Position numbers and translations under genes: made by a program. DNA of 64,000 nucleotides from Anthostomella pinea (taxonomy: Eukaryota > Ascomycota > Sordariomycetes > Xylariales > Xylariaceae): positions 2,418,001 to 2,482,000 of the forward strand of contig CAUWAG010000004.1 in the NCBI GenBank assembly GCA_963556695.1, read 5' to 3'. The notes beneath the pieces are model-generated. The model did not search any database. It was given only the letters and a program-made list of their open reading frames with translations, and had not been told where the DNA came from. Positions 32,859-45,299 of the stretch are shown here, in pieces; the stretch's first letter is position 1; each line of letters opens with the position of its first letter.

Positions 32859-34342
32859 CTAGCCTAACTTCACGTAGTTGCCTGTGAGACTCATGTTAGC
32901 AAGGTGCGGTACTCTTCGGCGCAGAGTATACATACCAGGAAACTGCCCTTGTTTCCCATGAGCCTTGCCGATCCACCATTCATTCTCGTTCTGTGTTCTG
33001 CTGACTATCTCTATTACATCTCCGGCGCGGAAAGTCAAATCACCCTCAGCTTGCGCCGAGTAGTCGTACAAGGCAGTGACGGTCTCTACAGGTGGTGCTC
33101 CGCTCATGCGACTGGGCTTTGGTTTCGGCGGCGGCGGCTTCGGCTTCCCTGCTGCCGCGGCCGCCAAAGCCGGCGAAGTCGGACTCCCTAGTGTCGGAGA
33201 CAGGGGTGATTTGACGGAACCGTATGATGCGGTATAAGGTGGAGGGGGATGCTCCGCTGCTTCTGCCGGCGACTGCTCTCCGTATTTGGCTGAGGCGAGG
33301 GTTGGTGTGGATGTGGATGAGGATGGGGCTTCAGTGAGTAAACCAGCAGGTTGACTCCCACCCTGAAGGAGCGCCTGTGGTTTTGGACCATACTTGGGGG
33401 GTTTCTGGCGACCACTTGTCTTGAACCTTACGATGCTCAACTTGTCGACCTGCTCTTGAATATCGCCTCGCTTTATGTTGAACGCCTCTTCCACGTCCAG
33501 TGTGAGGTCAAAGTATCCAATATCGCAGTGCTGCATCTTCTCGTGAAGAGTGTAGAAAATATTCAACTGCATGTAATAGAATGACTGGAAAAGTGGCTGG
33601 ATGAATTGTCGTTCGAGGGCGAACAGCTTCGGCAACTCTTCCTTTAACAGATCGTTAAAGTAGTTGAACTCCTGCGTCGCCTGCTCGACCTCACTCTCTG
33701 CCTTCCACAGAGCCTTCTCGTCCTTGGCAGTCTTCTCTTTCTTGTCTTGCAGCTTCTTCAGCGTAGCGTTGCGTCGGTCGTAGTCCAGTTGCTTGTGATC
33801 GCGTTTTGTGACGGTCTTCCGGCAGACCTTGAGCACATCGAGCAGCTCGTTCGCTGGGCGAACAACACGGGAATCAATCATCTCGAGCTCCGGCGCAATG
33901 GTGGTCTGCAAGTCCTTGACAACGGCCTCGTATTCCTCACAGGCGCGGATCCCCTCGGGATTGCCATGCACTACCAGCGAATCAGGGTCGGACATGCGGC
34001 CAGATATGGGCTTGTAAATCTCGGTCATGGCCTTGCTGAATTCGATCTGGTGGTTGAGCATGCCATTGATGGCGTCGAAGTACTTCTTGCTCTCATCGTG
34101 GAGGCGTTTCGTCTCGGTCTCGAGCTCCTGGAAGCGGCGCTCCGAGTCGATGAAGACGGCATCTTTGGTGTGCTCGCCGAGGTTGAATTTGGCCTTGAAG
34201 GTTTGTGGCGCCTGCGAAGAAGAGGGATTGGATTAGCTTCCGGCACTTCAGTGATGGCGTCGCAATGCGACTATTGCCTTGTCCATGACTCCCACTTCCC
34301 ACTTACCCGGACCACGCTCTTCTGGAAGCCTTTAAAGCTCAT
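32859..34342 (-). CDS. rvs167: BAR-SH3 endocytic/actin protein, Rvs167 family
   Basis: Three exons on the minus strand: 34342-34307, 34211-32936 and 32881-32859, giving 444 aa. The N-terminus MSFKGFQKSVVRAPQ is the amphipathic start of the BAR domain, which runs to about residue 240 and has typical coiled helices (ELETETKRLHDESKKY, EFNYFNDLLKEELPKLF). A Pro/Ser/Ala-rich linker follows. The SH3 domain is residues 388-444 (ALYDYSAQAEGDLTF, EWWIGK, NYVKLG) and ends the protein. Rvs167 forms a membrane-bending dimer with Rvs161 at endocytic vesicle necks and binds actin regulators through SH3. The final coding exon is only 23 bp. It is divergent from NFS1. Confidence 0.95.
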
Positions 34343-35542
34343 GTCTTAGTCGACTGCTGAACAGTATGATGGGATTACGTATGCGGTGATGGCGGGGTAT
34401 TTATGGAATTGTCGGGTATCCGAAGCCCAACAGCCCCTACACGACAAAGGTGTCGATGGTGCGACTGTGAAAGGATGCTCGATATTCGAATGGGCGCAAA
34501 AATGAGGAGGCAACAGATAGATATCTGGCGACGGGCGACGAGGTGTGGTCGGAGAGTTGAGGGGTCCAAGTTGAGGCAGCCGTTTAGCAGACTTACTAGC
34601 CCGGCGACCACTGATGGCACTGACGAAGCGCTCGTGGCAGTGCTAACCACCTGGGCAAGGCTAAGATCGGGGTCGTCAGAAGTCCGGTCGTCCTGTGGCT
34701 TGGCAACTTCGCATTCGCAAATCGGCAGGAAGTATGTAAGCAGGTACGCGGCACGAGGGGAAATGGAGGCACTGGGATTGAAAGGGAAAGAAGTCTGGTG
34801 CTAGCAGGTATTGTGTGTGGTATGTGTTGCACTTTTGATTCAATCCAGCTTCAATATCTACGAAACCAGCAGGAGGCCTGACTCTGACAGTCTGACAGGT
34901 TATGAGTTATGACAGGTTATTGATCCTCCGCTAGATGCCGAGAACCCGTGCCCACTTAGGTAGGTCAGCGGTGTTTGTACGAATGGCTATTTGCAATACC
35001 GCATCGAGCTACAGTAATAGTAATACCCTTGGACGACAACTCGGTTCATAATAATAATGACTCCGATCACGAGTGCCCAGTTCAACCGGGAGTTACCATT
35101 TCCTTGTCATCAGTGAAGGGAGGCGAGCACGGAGCCCTGCATTGGGACTGGAGCACCGCCTTAGGTTTGCCCGACATCCGGATCTGATCTCGTGGTCTCC
35201 AACGTCATAGGTACATCTTCTAGGGCCCGTGCGCAATTCAACTAAAAGGCGGGAGGAAATTGGGACCGTGCGGACAGGAAGCGGGTGTCAGGTTTCCCCG
35301 CCGTCATGGATTGATTTCTGTCGTACCGTCGCCCGTATCATCCTTGATCCGTTGGCCGAGCATATCTCCGAGGCCCGTTTCCAATACACCGAGCTTGGGC
35401 CGGAGCTTTATTATTATCGTGCATCTTTTCCATTTTTCTTCGAAATCGCCTCCCAGCTCCCGCCATATTTCCCGCCAACCTAACTTTCTTCTCACCACCC
35501 TCAAGTTCTCCGTACATCTTTTAATTCTTCTGCTGCGTCATC
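34343..35542. promoter_or_regulatory. divergent promoter region of RVS167 and NFS1
   Basis: 1.2 kb between two head-to-head start codons. The NFS1 side is pyrimidine-rich (CTTCTCACCACCCTC-like tracts directly before the ATG). No TATA box is obvious. Short open frames here have no domain content. Confidence 0.45.
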
Positions 35543-37279
35543 ATGGCCAATGTCGCATCCTCTGCCTTGAGACAGGCTTCGCGCCTTGGTCTCAAGCAGT
35601 CATTGACGTCACTGCCGCTGCGTGCAACCAAGCATGCCTCGAGGGTAGCTGCCACAGCTGCAAGCCAAGCTTCTCGAAGAGGTTACGTATCAGAGACGAA
35701 ACGAGATAATGCGCAAGTCAGCGTCGACACCGCCATCAGGTTAGACAAGAAGGACTTCATAAACGAGAAGGGCGAGCTGGTTATGCCGGGCCCCGGAAGT
35801 CCCGCGAATAACAGTCCCATGGCCGACGTATTGAAGGAGGCCACCATGCTGGAGGAGGGCCAACGACCGATATATCTCGACATGCAAGCCACGACTCCGG
35901 TTGACCCGAGGGTCTTGGACGCCATGTTACCCTTCTTCGTGAACGTATACGGCAATCCCCACTCGCGGACGCATGCGTATGGGTGGGAAACCGAAAAGTC
36001 GGTTGAAGAAGCCCGAGGGCACATCGCGAGTCTCATCGGCGCAGATCCCAAAGAGATCATATTCACGAGCGGCGCGACCGAGAGCAACAACATGAGTCTC
36101 AAAGGTGTTGCCAGGTTTTTCGGGCGATCGGGCAAGAAGAAGCACATTGTCACGAGCCAGACCGAGCACAAGTGCGTTCTTGACAGCTGTCGACATCTTC
36201 AAGACGAAGGCTTCGAGGTCACATACCTACCAGTCCAGAACAACGGCCTAGTAAACATGCAAGACCTCGAGGCTGCTATCAGACAAGATACAGCCATCGT
36301 CAGCATCATGACAGTGAACAACGAAATTGGTGTCATTCAGCCGATGGAAGAGATTGGCAAACTTTGCCGTCAAAAGAAGGTGTTCTTCCACACCGATGCT
36401 GCGCAGGCAGTTGGCAAAATACCACTCGACGTCAATGCAATGAACATTGACCTGATGTCCATCTCATCACATAAGATTTATGGACCCAAAGGCATCGGTG
36501 CCTGCTACGTTCGCAGGCGCCCAAGAGTCAGACTCGACCCCATTATCAGCGGTGGCGGTCAAGAACGAGGTCTGAGAAGTGGCACTCTGGCTCCGCCGCT
36601 GGTTGTGGGCTTCGGCGAAGCCTGCCGCATTGCCAAGGAAGAAATGCAGGTATGTTGAGCCCCTTCCATCCCTGTTCCCTCTCAACAGACCCTCCCTGAA
36701 GTACATGATGAATCGCTCAAACATGCATGGCTTGCTGAATTCCTTGACCGGAATCAGTATGTTGATAAACAGCACAAGCGTCTGAACTTCTTGTTTCCTA
36801 CCCTATCCCTGCCGATAGACAGTTGAAGAAGGGGATTGAAACTAATCAAACCGCAGTATGACACCAAGCGCATCAAGATGCTATCCGATCGGTTAATGAA
36901 GGGGCTTTTGTCTCTGGAGCACACCACCCAGAACGGCGCTCCCGATAGGTTCTACCCCGGCTGCGTAAATGTCTCGTTTGCATACGTCGAGGGCGAATCA
37001 CTTCTCATGGCTCTGAAGGACATTGCATTGTCGTCCGGCAGTGCATGCACCTCTGCGTCGCTGGAGCCGAGCTACGTGCTGAGAGCGTTAGGCAACAGCG
37101 ACGAAAGCGCACACAGCAGTATCCGATTCGGCATCGGCCGGTTCACGACAGAGGAAGAGATTGACTACGTCCTCAAGGCTGTACAAGAACGAGTCACCTT
37201 CCTCAGAGAGCTGAGTCCTTTGTGGGAACTCGTGCAGGAAGGGATCGACCTAAACACCATCGAGTGGAGCCAGCACTAA
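35543..37279 (+). CDS. nfs1: mitochondrial cysteine desulfurase NFS1
   Basis: Two exons, 35543-36649 and 36857-37279, give 509 aa. Residues 1 to about 50 are basic, Ser/Ala-rich and lack acidic residues, as in a mitochondrial presequence. The aminotransferase class V fold follows, with [15 protein letters not shown], the PLP-phosphate region SGATESNN, Asp285 in FFHTDAAQA and the Schiff-base Lys311 in [10 protein letters not shown]. The persulfide-forming Cys433 is in [10 protein letters not shown]. The C-terminus [12 protein letters not shown] is the conserved scaffold (Isu)-binding tail. The enzyme takes sulfur from cysteine for Fe-S cluster assembly with Isu1, Isd11 and Acp1, and for tRNA thiolation. 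The 207-bp intron is long for this window but no exon is missing from the family alignment. Confidence 0.97.
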
Positions 37280-38478
37280 ATGTGGCCCATGCACTCTCCA
37301 GCTTGCATTATGTTGGTACGCGAGCGACCGCTACGAGGTCTATGTATATTGCGAGGTTGCAAAGTGGTCGGAATGACCGGGTTACGATCGCTCATGAATA
37401 GACACGGATGTCAGCAGAGCCTCATCGTAGGGTTGGCTCCGAGACAGGGCGCAACCTGTTCGCTCCTTGATAGGGGCTCAGTGGGATTGAGTCATAGCAG
37501 TGCCCCGGCATCTTGAGGAAGCCTCATGACTATCACATACCTTGATACCATTGTATTATAAAATCTGTCTGAATGTGACAGGGCAGGCGTTCTAACGATG
37601 CAACCAACATGACATCTTCAAACCGTTATGGAATATGTTCCCTCATGTGAGCTTTAGGGCTAAGGCAAGCTCTCTCCGAATTTGTCAAATCCCACGTAAC
37701 CATGTTTACGAAAACGTAGCCAGAGTATAATAAGAACAAGGACCTGAGAGCATTGACTCCGTACAGAACGTATGGAGCCGTGACTCAAGGGCGTTCAGTC
37801 GTTTGTGGACCTGGGCCCTTGTTTTGTTGCTGCCATGCGACGGGAAGATGTCAGATGTACGGCACGTCATCATGGAAAGGATAGCTCCCGTCCTTCATGT
37901 GATTACGTATTTGGTACCCGATCCAGAGACCGAAGGCAGCAAGAGGGGACTCGGGACTCTTTCAGTCCGACACCTGATAGAAACATGGAAGTGACATACC
38001 TATAGGTAGCCTAGAGTGCAGGTGGGGTAAAGGGAGGTTGACGTTTCGGGCATGGTGCTATCGAGGGGTCAAAGAAGCTACGTCATAGCTGTCAGTTCCA
38101 TTAGGACGGGAGCCATTGCCTTGGCACTTTCTAGAAGAGCTCACAATCGCATCGTCACTTGCATCGAAATTGGGATGCCCTTTGATCCATGGCCATATTT
38201 GCCGTCTTTGCCTTGCAGCATTCACGCGCCTACCTCCCGTCGTTAGCTCATTCCTCTTAGCTTGCTGTCACTGCAGTTACGCAACATTCCGGCCTAGGCA
38301 AACCGCCCGCTTATAAAGACCCCTCCTCCGCCTGTCTGCTTCCTGCTCCCCTCCTTTCCCCAACCACCAACACAACAACATCACTCCAGATTCGCAAATT
38401 CGACACCTACACACAAAGCAACAACAATACTCCCTTCTACTACAACCCAATCTTTTGCCTCCTCACCAAGTAGTCATC
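37280..38478. promoter_or_regulatory. promoter region of the CsbD-like stress gene
   Basis: 1.2 kb with no gene. The proximal part has a TATAAA at 38312-38317, about 165 bp before the ATG. CCCCT/AGGGG stress-response elements are at 38064-38068, 38320-38324 and 38348-38352. The leader (38350-38478) is rich in CAACA and CTCC. TATA plus STRE is the classic layout of a stress-inducible fungal gene, which fits the encoded protein. The distal part is the 3' flank of NFS1. Confidence 0.6.
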
Positions 38479-39159
38479 ATGTCGACCAACGATAACACCT
38501 CCACCCTCAAGGCAGCTATTGACTCCGTCTCCGGCGCCGCGCAGAATGTCCTTGGTAGCATCACTGGCAGCAACGCCGACAAGGTTCGCTCTGGCGCCCC
38601 ATCTGCTTCTGCTCACTGTTCGCGAGACTGATCAGCACAATGATACAGGCCGAGGGTCAGGCGAAGCAAGACAAGGCATCGGTCGAGCACGATGCATCCC
38701 AGGCGACGGCCAAGCTTCCTGGTTTCACTGCCTCATCCTCCGGTGCCGTCACCAAGGACAACGAGGACCGAACTAGCGGCTCTTACAATCAGACTATGGG
38801 TTCGGCTAAGGAGTTCGTCGGTGGACTGACTGGTAGCACCGTGAGTTTACTGCCGGAACACAACGTTACGTTGATGCCGAGTGCTGATACATGAACCACA
38901 GGGACTCCAGTCTGCCGGCCGCCAACAGAACAAGGAGGGCCAGGAGCAGGAGGCTGCCGGTCAGGTCAAGGACTACGCTAGCGGCTTCAGTGACCGAGTC
39001 ACCGGCACCGTAGGCAGCGCCGTGTCTGGTCTTGCTGGCAACAAGTCGGCCCAGACCGAGTACGACCTGCAGCACGCTGAGGGCAAGACCCAGCAGCGCG
39101 GTGCCGAGCACGACATCACGAAGAAGGCTGATGCCGAGGCTGCCGCTGCGCATAAGTAA
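38479..39159 (+). CDS. hmp1: CsbD-like stress protein / mismatched-base-pair and cruciform DNA recognition protein family (Hmp1)
   Basis: Three exons, 38479-38583, 38649-38840 and 38902-39159, encode 184 aa. All joins are phase 0; the first donor (GTTCGC) is weak. The protein is hydrophilic, Gly/Ala/Gln-rich and without cysteines. It has related segments such as SAKEFVGGLTGS, QSAGRQQNKEGQEQEAAGQ and LQHAEGKTQQRGAEHDI, which are hallmarks of the fungal family named after Ustilago Hmp1. Related bacterial CsbD proteins are general-stress proteins. DNA binding to mismatches and cruciforms was reported for the namesake; the role in other fungi is unclear. A desiccation or stress-protectant role is an inference from composition and the STRE-bearing promoter. 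Confidence 0.88.
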
Positions 39160-42111
39160 GCGTCTACTTCATGGGAGAGTCGCTTTGAACCATGGAATAC
39201 ATGGTCTGCGTGCGAGGAGTGGTGGTCGACACAATGATACCCAGTGAGAGATGAACCGTTCTGCAATAGAGAGTTGCTTGTGGACCTATGATGGCGAGAA
39301 TGATGTGGCATGGTAGATTGCATCCATAGGCGAAATACAGCTACTTCTCACCAACTATGAGGACTTCCATCGTTCCAGATATGTGTTCCAATCCGTGATC
39401 GCAAAGTGTAGACATAATACACTCCATTACCGTGATCTCGGTGTACCATCTCATGACTAGAGTCAGGTTAATTTCCTATCCTTGCGAGATGTAAGATACT
39501 CACTGTTACATAAAGTACCTTGCCTACTAGGTATCTACGCCTGTTGTTACCACACAATAACCTATCGGGCCGGCAATGACAAGACTTCCTTGTTTCTTGA
39601 CTGCATATTCCCGCTGCATGGGTCCTCCACGAAGAAGTGCGGCTCAAAATCCCAGCTTCTCGAATCCCAGTACCGGTCTGGTCGGTCTCTGCCGACTCAC
39701 CGCAGCAGCATGTATCGCGACTTTGGGGCAAGGCCTATCTAGCCTTCCACACCCGGCTCCTTCCGCACATGGCACCCTTGACCAGGGCTGCCTTCTAGAA
39801 TGCCTGGGATTTCCACGGGTCGGGAATTAGTCATGCGGCACGTGTACCTCGCGACTGACCGAAATGGCGCGCGTCGAATCAGACTGCGTATGTTAGGTAG
39901 GCTCTTGAGTCTGGTACATAACTCACATTCACATGACAGCGACTGCCTGCCTGCCTTAGGTAGGTACCGAGAGAGGCTCAAGCACGCGTCCAGACTGTGC
40001 CCGCCTTGAAACGGCGACAGCGCAATCTATTTGTGACTCAACTCGAGAGGGAAACGGTTAGAAAATGATGGCAGAGACCGGCATCGAAATCGGTGGCCAT
40101 CGTGTAGGAAAGGCAACGCAGCGTCCTGAGTGGCGGTTAAACGATGCACGAGTTCCGGAAGACGGTGTCAGGTGAAGATGCGGCCTGCAGCAAAGAGCCA
40201 TGCAGAGGTACGTACCTCAGCATTCCGCAGTGGAGCACAGCGCATCTCGATTCTCGGGAGTCGGCGGGCAGGCGGGTCGCGGTGGGTGGAGCCCTGGAAA
40301 AGCCTGTGCGTAATTGGCGTGTGCCCTGCCCTTTTCGCCTTCTTGTGGTGGACCGCTGTGCACCACTGCCACCCCTGAATAGGTCACACACACACATGAT
40401 AAGGTATGGAACCTCAACCTCAACTACATCCGGCCCCCAACACACCTCGGATACCCCCTTCGAGCAATGAGCCGCACAGAATCGCAGGCTACACTCCCAA
40501 GGCTGACCTGTGCCTCGAGAGCAGCCTATTTCCTCATGCACCACGCGTTCGGCTCGTCGCCAATCGATCATCAGCAATGGCCCCAACTGCTATTTCCAGA
40601 GTCCGCCTCCAGGCCGGACGTGGCCCGCGGGCCAATGCCGTCTTCATTACAGCATGAGGAACCCTGCTCCCCTTAATATGGGACGTCCAATGCGACGACG
40701 AGCCGCTCCCTTTTCTTCCCATTCGTATCATGAGTGGCTTCTCTCCGTGCCCTCCACGCGACGCTCGAAGAAGGGCGCGTCGTAGCCTCGGTGAGGCTTT
40801 CCGAACATCCTGTGGAAGTTTGTCCTGAAGCGGAAACACCGCCTACCAATGTTTAGCCTGCTTAGGTAGCAATATGCTGTTTCTGGGGAAAGGCTTGAGC
40901 TCAAGCATGTTTGCCATATGGCCGTCAAACACCCTCATTCGGCTGTCGACCTAGAGTCCGCCGCAGACCTGCCGTCTCGTGGCCTGGTGTCATCGAGGCA
41001 TCTGGAATTCTTCCATCTGCATGAAGAATGGATGGATGCTCAGGACCACCTACTCGGTACCGGGGCGTCCGCGCCTGCATATTCCAAGCGGTTTGCCACG
41101 CCCTATAGCCAGCCCGTTGCTGCGAGTCATAATGTACTGCCCCGGGCCGGTGGTGCAAGTGACATCCCAAGGCTGTCCCAGGGCGCCCTATGTTTTCCTC
41201 CCACCTAACATCTAAAACGCGCTGGCTGCTTTCTTTGTTAAGGTTCTTCACCCCCGATGATGGAGTATAACGTAGAGAATATGGGACGACAGTTGACGCC
41301 TCATGTGCAACTTGTTTGTGCTGCTGTTCTTTTGATTCTAACATGATACCTGTCCCGGATGGAGTTCATCACCCGCTTCCTCGAGAGCTAGGTTGAAGAC
41401 TGCACCTGATCAGGCAACACTGTCTGTTGACACTTGACGTGCATTGGGACATCACTGGTTCTCAGTGCAGAAGCCTACCAGCTCGGCTCTCAAGGGTCTT
41501 ACGCAGGAGTTTCGCCAACCCCTGCTTCGGGGGTCGATTCATCGCTGCCATGAGCCAGAACAGGATCTGCCGAAGCCACCCACGGACACTTCAAGCATTG
41601 GATTTATGTCAGCCAGCATCATCTACCATCCTCTGAGAATCCGAGTTTACAGCTCATGATATATCTAGACCCACTTTGTTGAAGGTCATCCCACGACCCG
41701 GTGGGCTTGCTGCTTGGATCGTTACGTCGACACGCGCCTCGTCTCGAAGGGGTGAAGGATTCTCCCCGACATTTCGGCGTTCTCCATCCTCAGAGCAGAT
41801 ACCACTCCCAATCTCTACGCGTCTTGTCGGCTATCTCCCTGGTGTCTGTGAGCTCTGAGTGACATCGTCCGTCCCCTATCCGGCTACCGGTGGCTGTCGA
41901 CCACCTACAGACGGGGTTCCCAAATTTGACTCATCAAATATATGTTTGCAGAAACGTCGACGTACTGCCGGTGTACCCTGTGCCAGTGCGAGACTCGTGC
42001 AATCCTGGTAGCAAAGCGTCGAACGAGCACCAGGCGACAGAGACATTACAAGCTCCTCACCTACAATTCGAAACGTATAACTAAAGCGTCGCCACCTTGA
42101 CTATATTCACC
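39160..42111. other. 3-kb intergenic region, no supported gene
   Basis: The longest open frames (149 and 139 codons on the minus strand, 108 and 96 on the plus) have no family resemblance, uneven composition and no splice-linked continuation. Several GGTAGGTACC-like words occur (39895, 39958). The final ~100 bp lead into the NmrA-like gene. No tRNA or repeat array is seen. Confidence 0.5.
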
Positions 42112-43179
42112 ATGACTAAAAGATCAACCACTGTGATGATGCGAATTGCGATCGCAGGCGCCGGCGGCTTTGCTGCCCTCCTGACTCAAGAGCTGTCACA
42201 AAGTGCCAACCCCGTGATTGTCCTCTCGACCAAAGTAAGTCCCTGAAACCACGGTTTGTTAAGGATGACTAATTTCCAATAGGCACATCCCGACTTCGAA
42301 ACCAACTACAACTGTCAAGTTGCTGTTGTCGACTACCACAACATTGAGAACCTACAGTTTATCCTTCAGGGGGTAGACCTTGTGCTATCCACGATATCCG
42401 GCGCCGAGCAACTGAACCTCATCGACGCTGCCAGACGAGCTCGAGTACGCTGCTTCGTCCCTTCAGAATTTGAAGGTTCCTTGAGCCACCGGCCTACTTC
42501 CCACGACCCTTTCGATAACGATTCGTCGACGGCACTGGAGCAGCTTCGACATTGGTCCTCTTCAAGACACTTTCCGATGAAGTCGACCGTCTTCTCCTGC
42601 GGTATCTTCTACGAACGATTTGCCCCTGGCGGTCTCCAGGCATATAATATGGGCATCACCTGTCGCCTCCCCCATCAGGGGGACTACATGATCAACGTCG
42701 GCCTTGGTACCGCAGAAATACCAGCAACCAACGTCCAAGGTCGCCAAATCCAAGTTGTAATGACATCAGCTGTCGACGTGGCGCGGTTCGTCGCCGCTGC
42801 CGTCGACCTTGGCATTGATACTTGGCCACACGAGTTCAAGATGCGCGGCGCCCGAGTAACACCACAGAGGATCCAGCAATTATGCAGTGAAGTCAGACAG
42901 GGTAAGCTACCCAGCCTCTGATCTTATTCCTTGGCCGATACTAATGTGTATCAAGTTGAGTTCGCTGTCATCACTAGACCCTACCCTGAGCTTCTCTCCT
43001 GGCTTCAGTACTACGAACAAAACCACGACGAAGCCAGGTGGTACTCCATGCAGCATATGATCCAAACCGCAAACGGACGCTTCAGTTTCTCGGACGCAAA
43101 CTTGTTGAATGACCTCGTAGACGTCGAACCTATGGGTTTCAGGCAGTGGCTGTACAACAACTGGGGCCCGGCACAGTAG
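42112..43179 (+). CDS. NmrA-like / isoflavone-reductase-like NAD(P)-binding protein
   Basis: Three exons, 42112-42234, 42283-42901 and 42956-43179, give 321 aa. A Rossmann start is clear: MRIAIAGAGGFAALLTQEL has the G-x-x-G-G nucleotide loop, though the family's usual GxxGxxG is changed to GAGGF. VVDYHNIENLQFILQGVDLVLSTISG and VRCFVPSEFEG are typical of the family that senses or reduces with NAD(P). The active-site lysine seen in plant reductases is not obvious. Members act as redox sensors (NmrA) or small-molecule reductases. The second donor is CAG|GGTAAGC, with one base carried over. MMRIAIAG, nine codons in, is an alternative start. Confidence 0.85.
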
Positions 43180-43378
43180 TGTACGGACAATCCTCCACGT
43201 GATCCTTCACGGAGGTCTCTTGTGGTCGTGGATAACCAACCCAGGTTCCTGAGGCCATACCCTACCCCCAAACGAACTTTATTTCCCTTCTACCCTGTAT
43301 ACCTACGTCCTTTCACTATCCCGACTTCACATCCGTCCTGGTGACGGTTTTGAAGCAAATCCTTCTCTCCTCTTCCAA

Positions 43379-43405
43379 GTTACACTAGTTACACTAGTTA
43401 CACTA
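43379..43405. repeat. 3 x 9-bp tandem repeat
   Basis: Three perfect copies of GTTACACTA in the 3' flank of the NmrA-like gene. Each unit includes ACTAG/ACTAC words. No function is evident. Confidence 0.9.
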
Positions 43406-44073
43406 CTTCTACACCTTCTACAACTATAAACAACTGGCATGCATTGCAGGAGGAGTTAAAAACACGGAATCCATCCTTTTCACACGTTGTTGCTTGACGC
43501 ACACGTCACCCAGATTCTCATGTCTACCTATCTAGCGTCAATATGCAGGCATATCACCAGCCTTGAGCGGGACCTTGGCCTAGCTAGAACCACAATGTTA
43601 TCGTATACATCGTGATCGACACGTCTCTGCCTGGATGACTCCTATGCCCACCTCGTCGCCTACCCTACACTCGTTACGCTCCGGTCCGATCCGGTCGATG
43701 AAGCAGATGTCGTGTACTCGTAAAGTCTTGACTCCTGACTGCCGTACCTAGTCATCGCCATGTTCCCAATCCGCCCGCATATGCACGTCTGCATGTCTGC
43801 ATGGCCTTCTTCTCCACACTGCCCACATTGCCACTGCCAATGCCACTGCCAATGCCGCACTGCCCGCCCATCTTCCCATCTTCGTCGTAAAAGCTACCAG
43901 CCACAGGCTGGAGAGTGCTACCGAAGCACCGGGACGCTGGGTACGACACCCACCAGCGCCCAGACGGCTAGGGCTGTGGTGATCGACGGAGTGTTTGCAT
44001 ACATGGTTATTAGATAGTTGAGATGCCTACCCACTCGCGTACGTTTTTCAAGGTAAACCCCCACGCTTAAGCG

Positions 44074-44134
44074 CCTGTCTGCCTGTCTGCCTGTCTACAT
44101 GCCTGTCTGCCTGCGTCCCTGCCTGCGTGCCTAC
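44074..44134. repeat. CTGTCTGC-type short tandem array
   Basis: A run of CTGTCTGC units with later CTGCGT variants, about 60 bp, in intergenic DNA. The array decays toward its right end. Confidence 0.75.
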
Positions 44135-44295
44135 AGCCTGTTCACCTGTGTACTGAGGAGCCTCCACGTCACGGCGTTCAACTGCCAGTCCCAGATCAGT
44201 CTCGACTTCCTGCAAGACACCGTCTGGTTGTCATCCAAGTGGCAAATCTGGCACCCGGCCTGCCTGTCTTACTACAGGAATGGTTGCTGATAAGA

Positions 44296-44309
44296 TAACC
44301 CTAACCCTA
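44296..44309. repeat. telomere-like tract (CCCTAA)2
   Basis: TAACCCTAACCCTA is a little over two units of the fungal telomere repeat. It lies just left of an inverted repeat with arms AACAAAGTGAT and ATCACTTTGTT. It may be a relic of break repair, or a Tbf1/Teb1-type binding site. Confidence 0.6.
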
Positions 44310-45299
44310 CCACTAAAAACGGGGCGAACAAAGTGATCCACGGTCGTCTTTCCGTGGTAGGGTCGGCCGGCTGCCCCTGAAGCAATCACTTTGTTTGGTT
44401 CATTGTACGAGATACGGCGTCACCTACTTGCTACTGCTGAAACCGACCTTCTTAATGTGGTCCATTCCCATGTTCTGATCGGTCTGTGTGTGCTTAAGAC
44501 ATGGTTACTCATCGCAAGTCTTTTTTTCTCACTCGAAAGACGCGTGAACAGTCATGCAAGCTCTGCTGCCTGCGGACGTATCAAGTAGTCAGCAGGACAT
44601 ATGTATGATGATATTATCTGACATACATGACGGGACAAGACCAGCAATATTGCCTAGTGACAACGCACGGCATGCCCAATGAATCATGAGAACGGCATAC
44701 ACGATACTATGAGCAGTCGTCCGTAGCCTAGTCTGAGTATCAACCACGGCAGAAAAAGCAGGTCTATTCTCTTCCCCCTTCAACCCCTTTCTATTCTCGG
44801 CTTGCAAAGCCTCACAGTGCCCAGGCCTGATCATGAGCATGTGAAAGCATTTAATGCTTTTTTTTTTAATTTGATAAAAGATTGTACCGCGGTGTGCCCA
44901 AACGCCTCAGTCATGCCTTCATGCGGTGTTGAATCCATTGCACGTGTCTCCAGGCCCATTCGTGTAAACAAGGCTCTCTCTCCTGCGGGTGAGCCGGCCT
45001 TGTGACCGACCAGTCCGGTCAGCGTGACTCTTATCGCGCAATAACTCCAAGGCAAACAGCTCTACGTTTACAGAAAATTCCAGGACAATCTCGAGCTCAG
45101 CCATGCTCGGAGTTGCCCAGTCCCCACGTAGAACGGGGTGATTGACACACAAACACCCACCGGTTCTTGGCAGGGCAAGGCAGGGCGTAACGCGGCACGA
45201 TTCAAACCACGCACACACCACATGCACACCGAAACAAGGCGCCGCCCGCTTCCTCACGTAACCACGCCCTTTGCACCTCTCCCCCTCCTCCTAATCAAA

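Larger units (their letters stand above)
43180..45299. other. 2.1-kb intergenic region with simple repeats
   Basis: Contains a 3 x 9-bp tandem (GTTACACTA, 43379-43405), a CCACTGCCAATG repeat (about 43830-43858), a CTGTCTGC array (44074-44134), a two-unit telomere-like tract (44296-44309) and an 11-bp inverted repeat (44327-44337 with 44385-44395). I see no gene. Confidence 0.55.
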
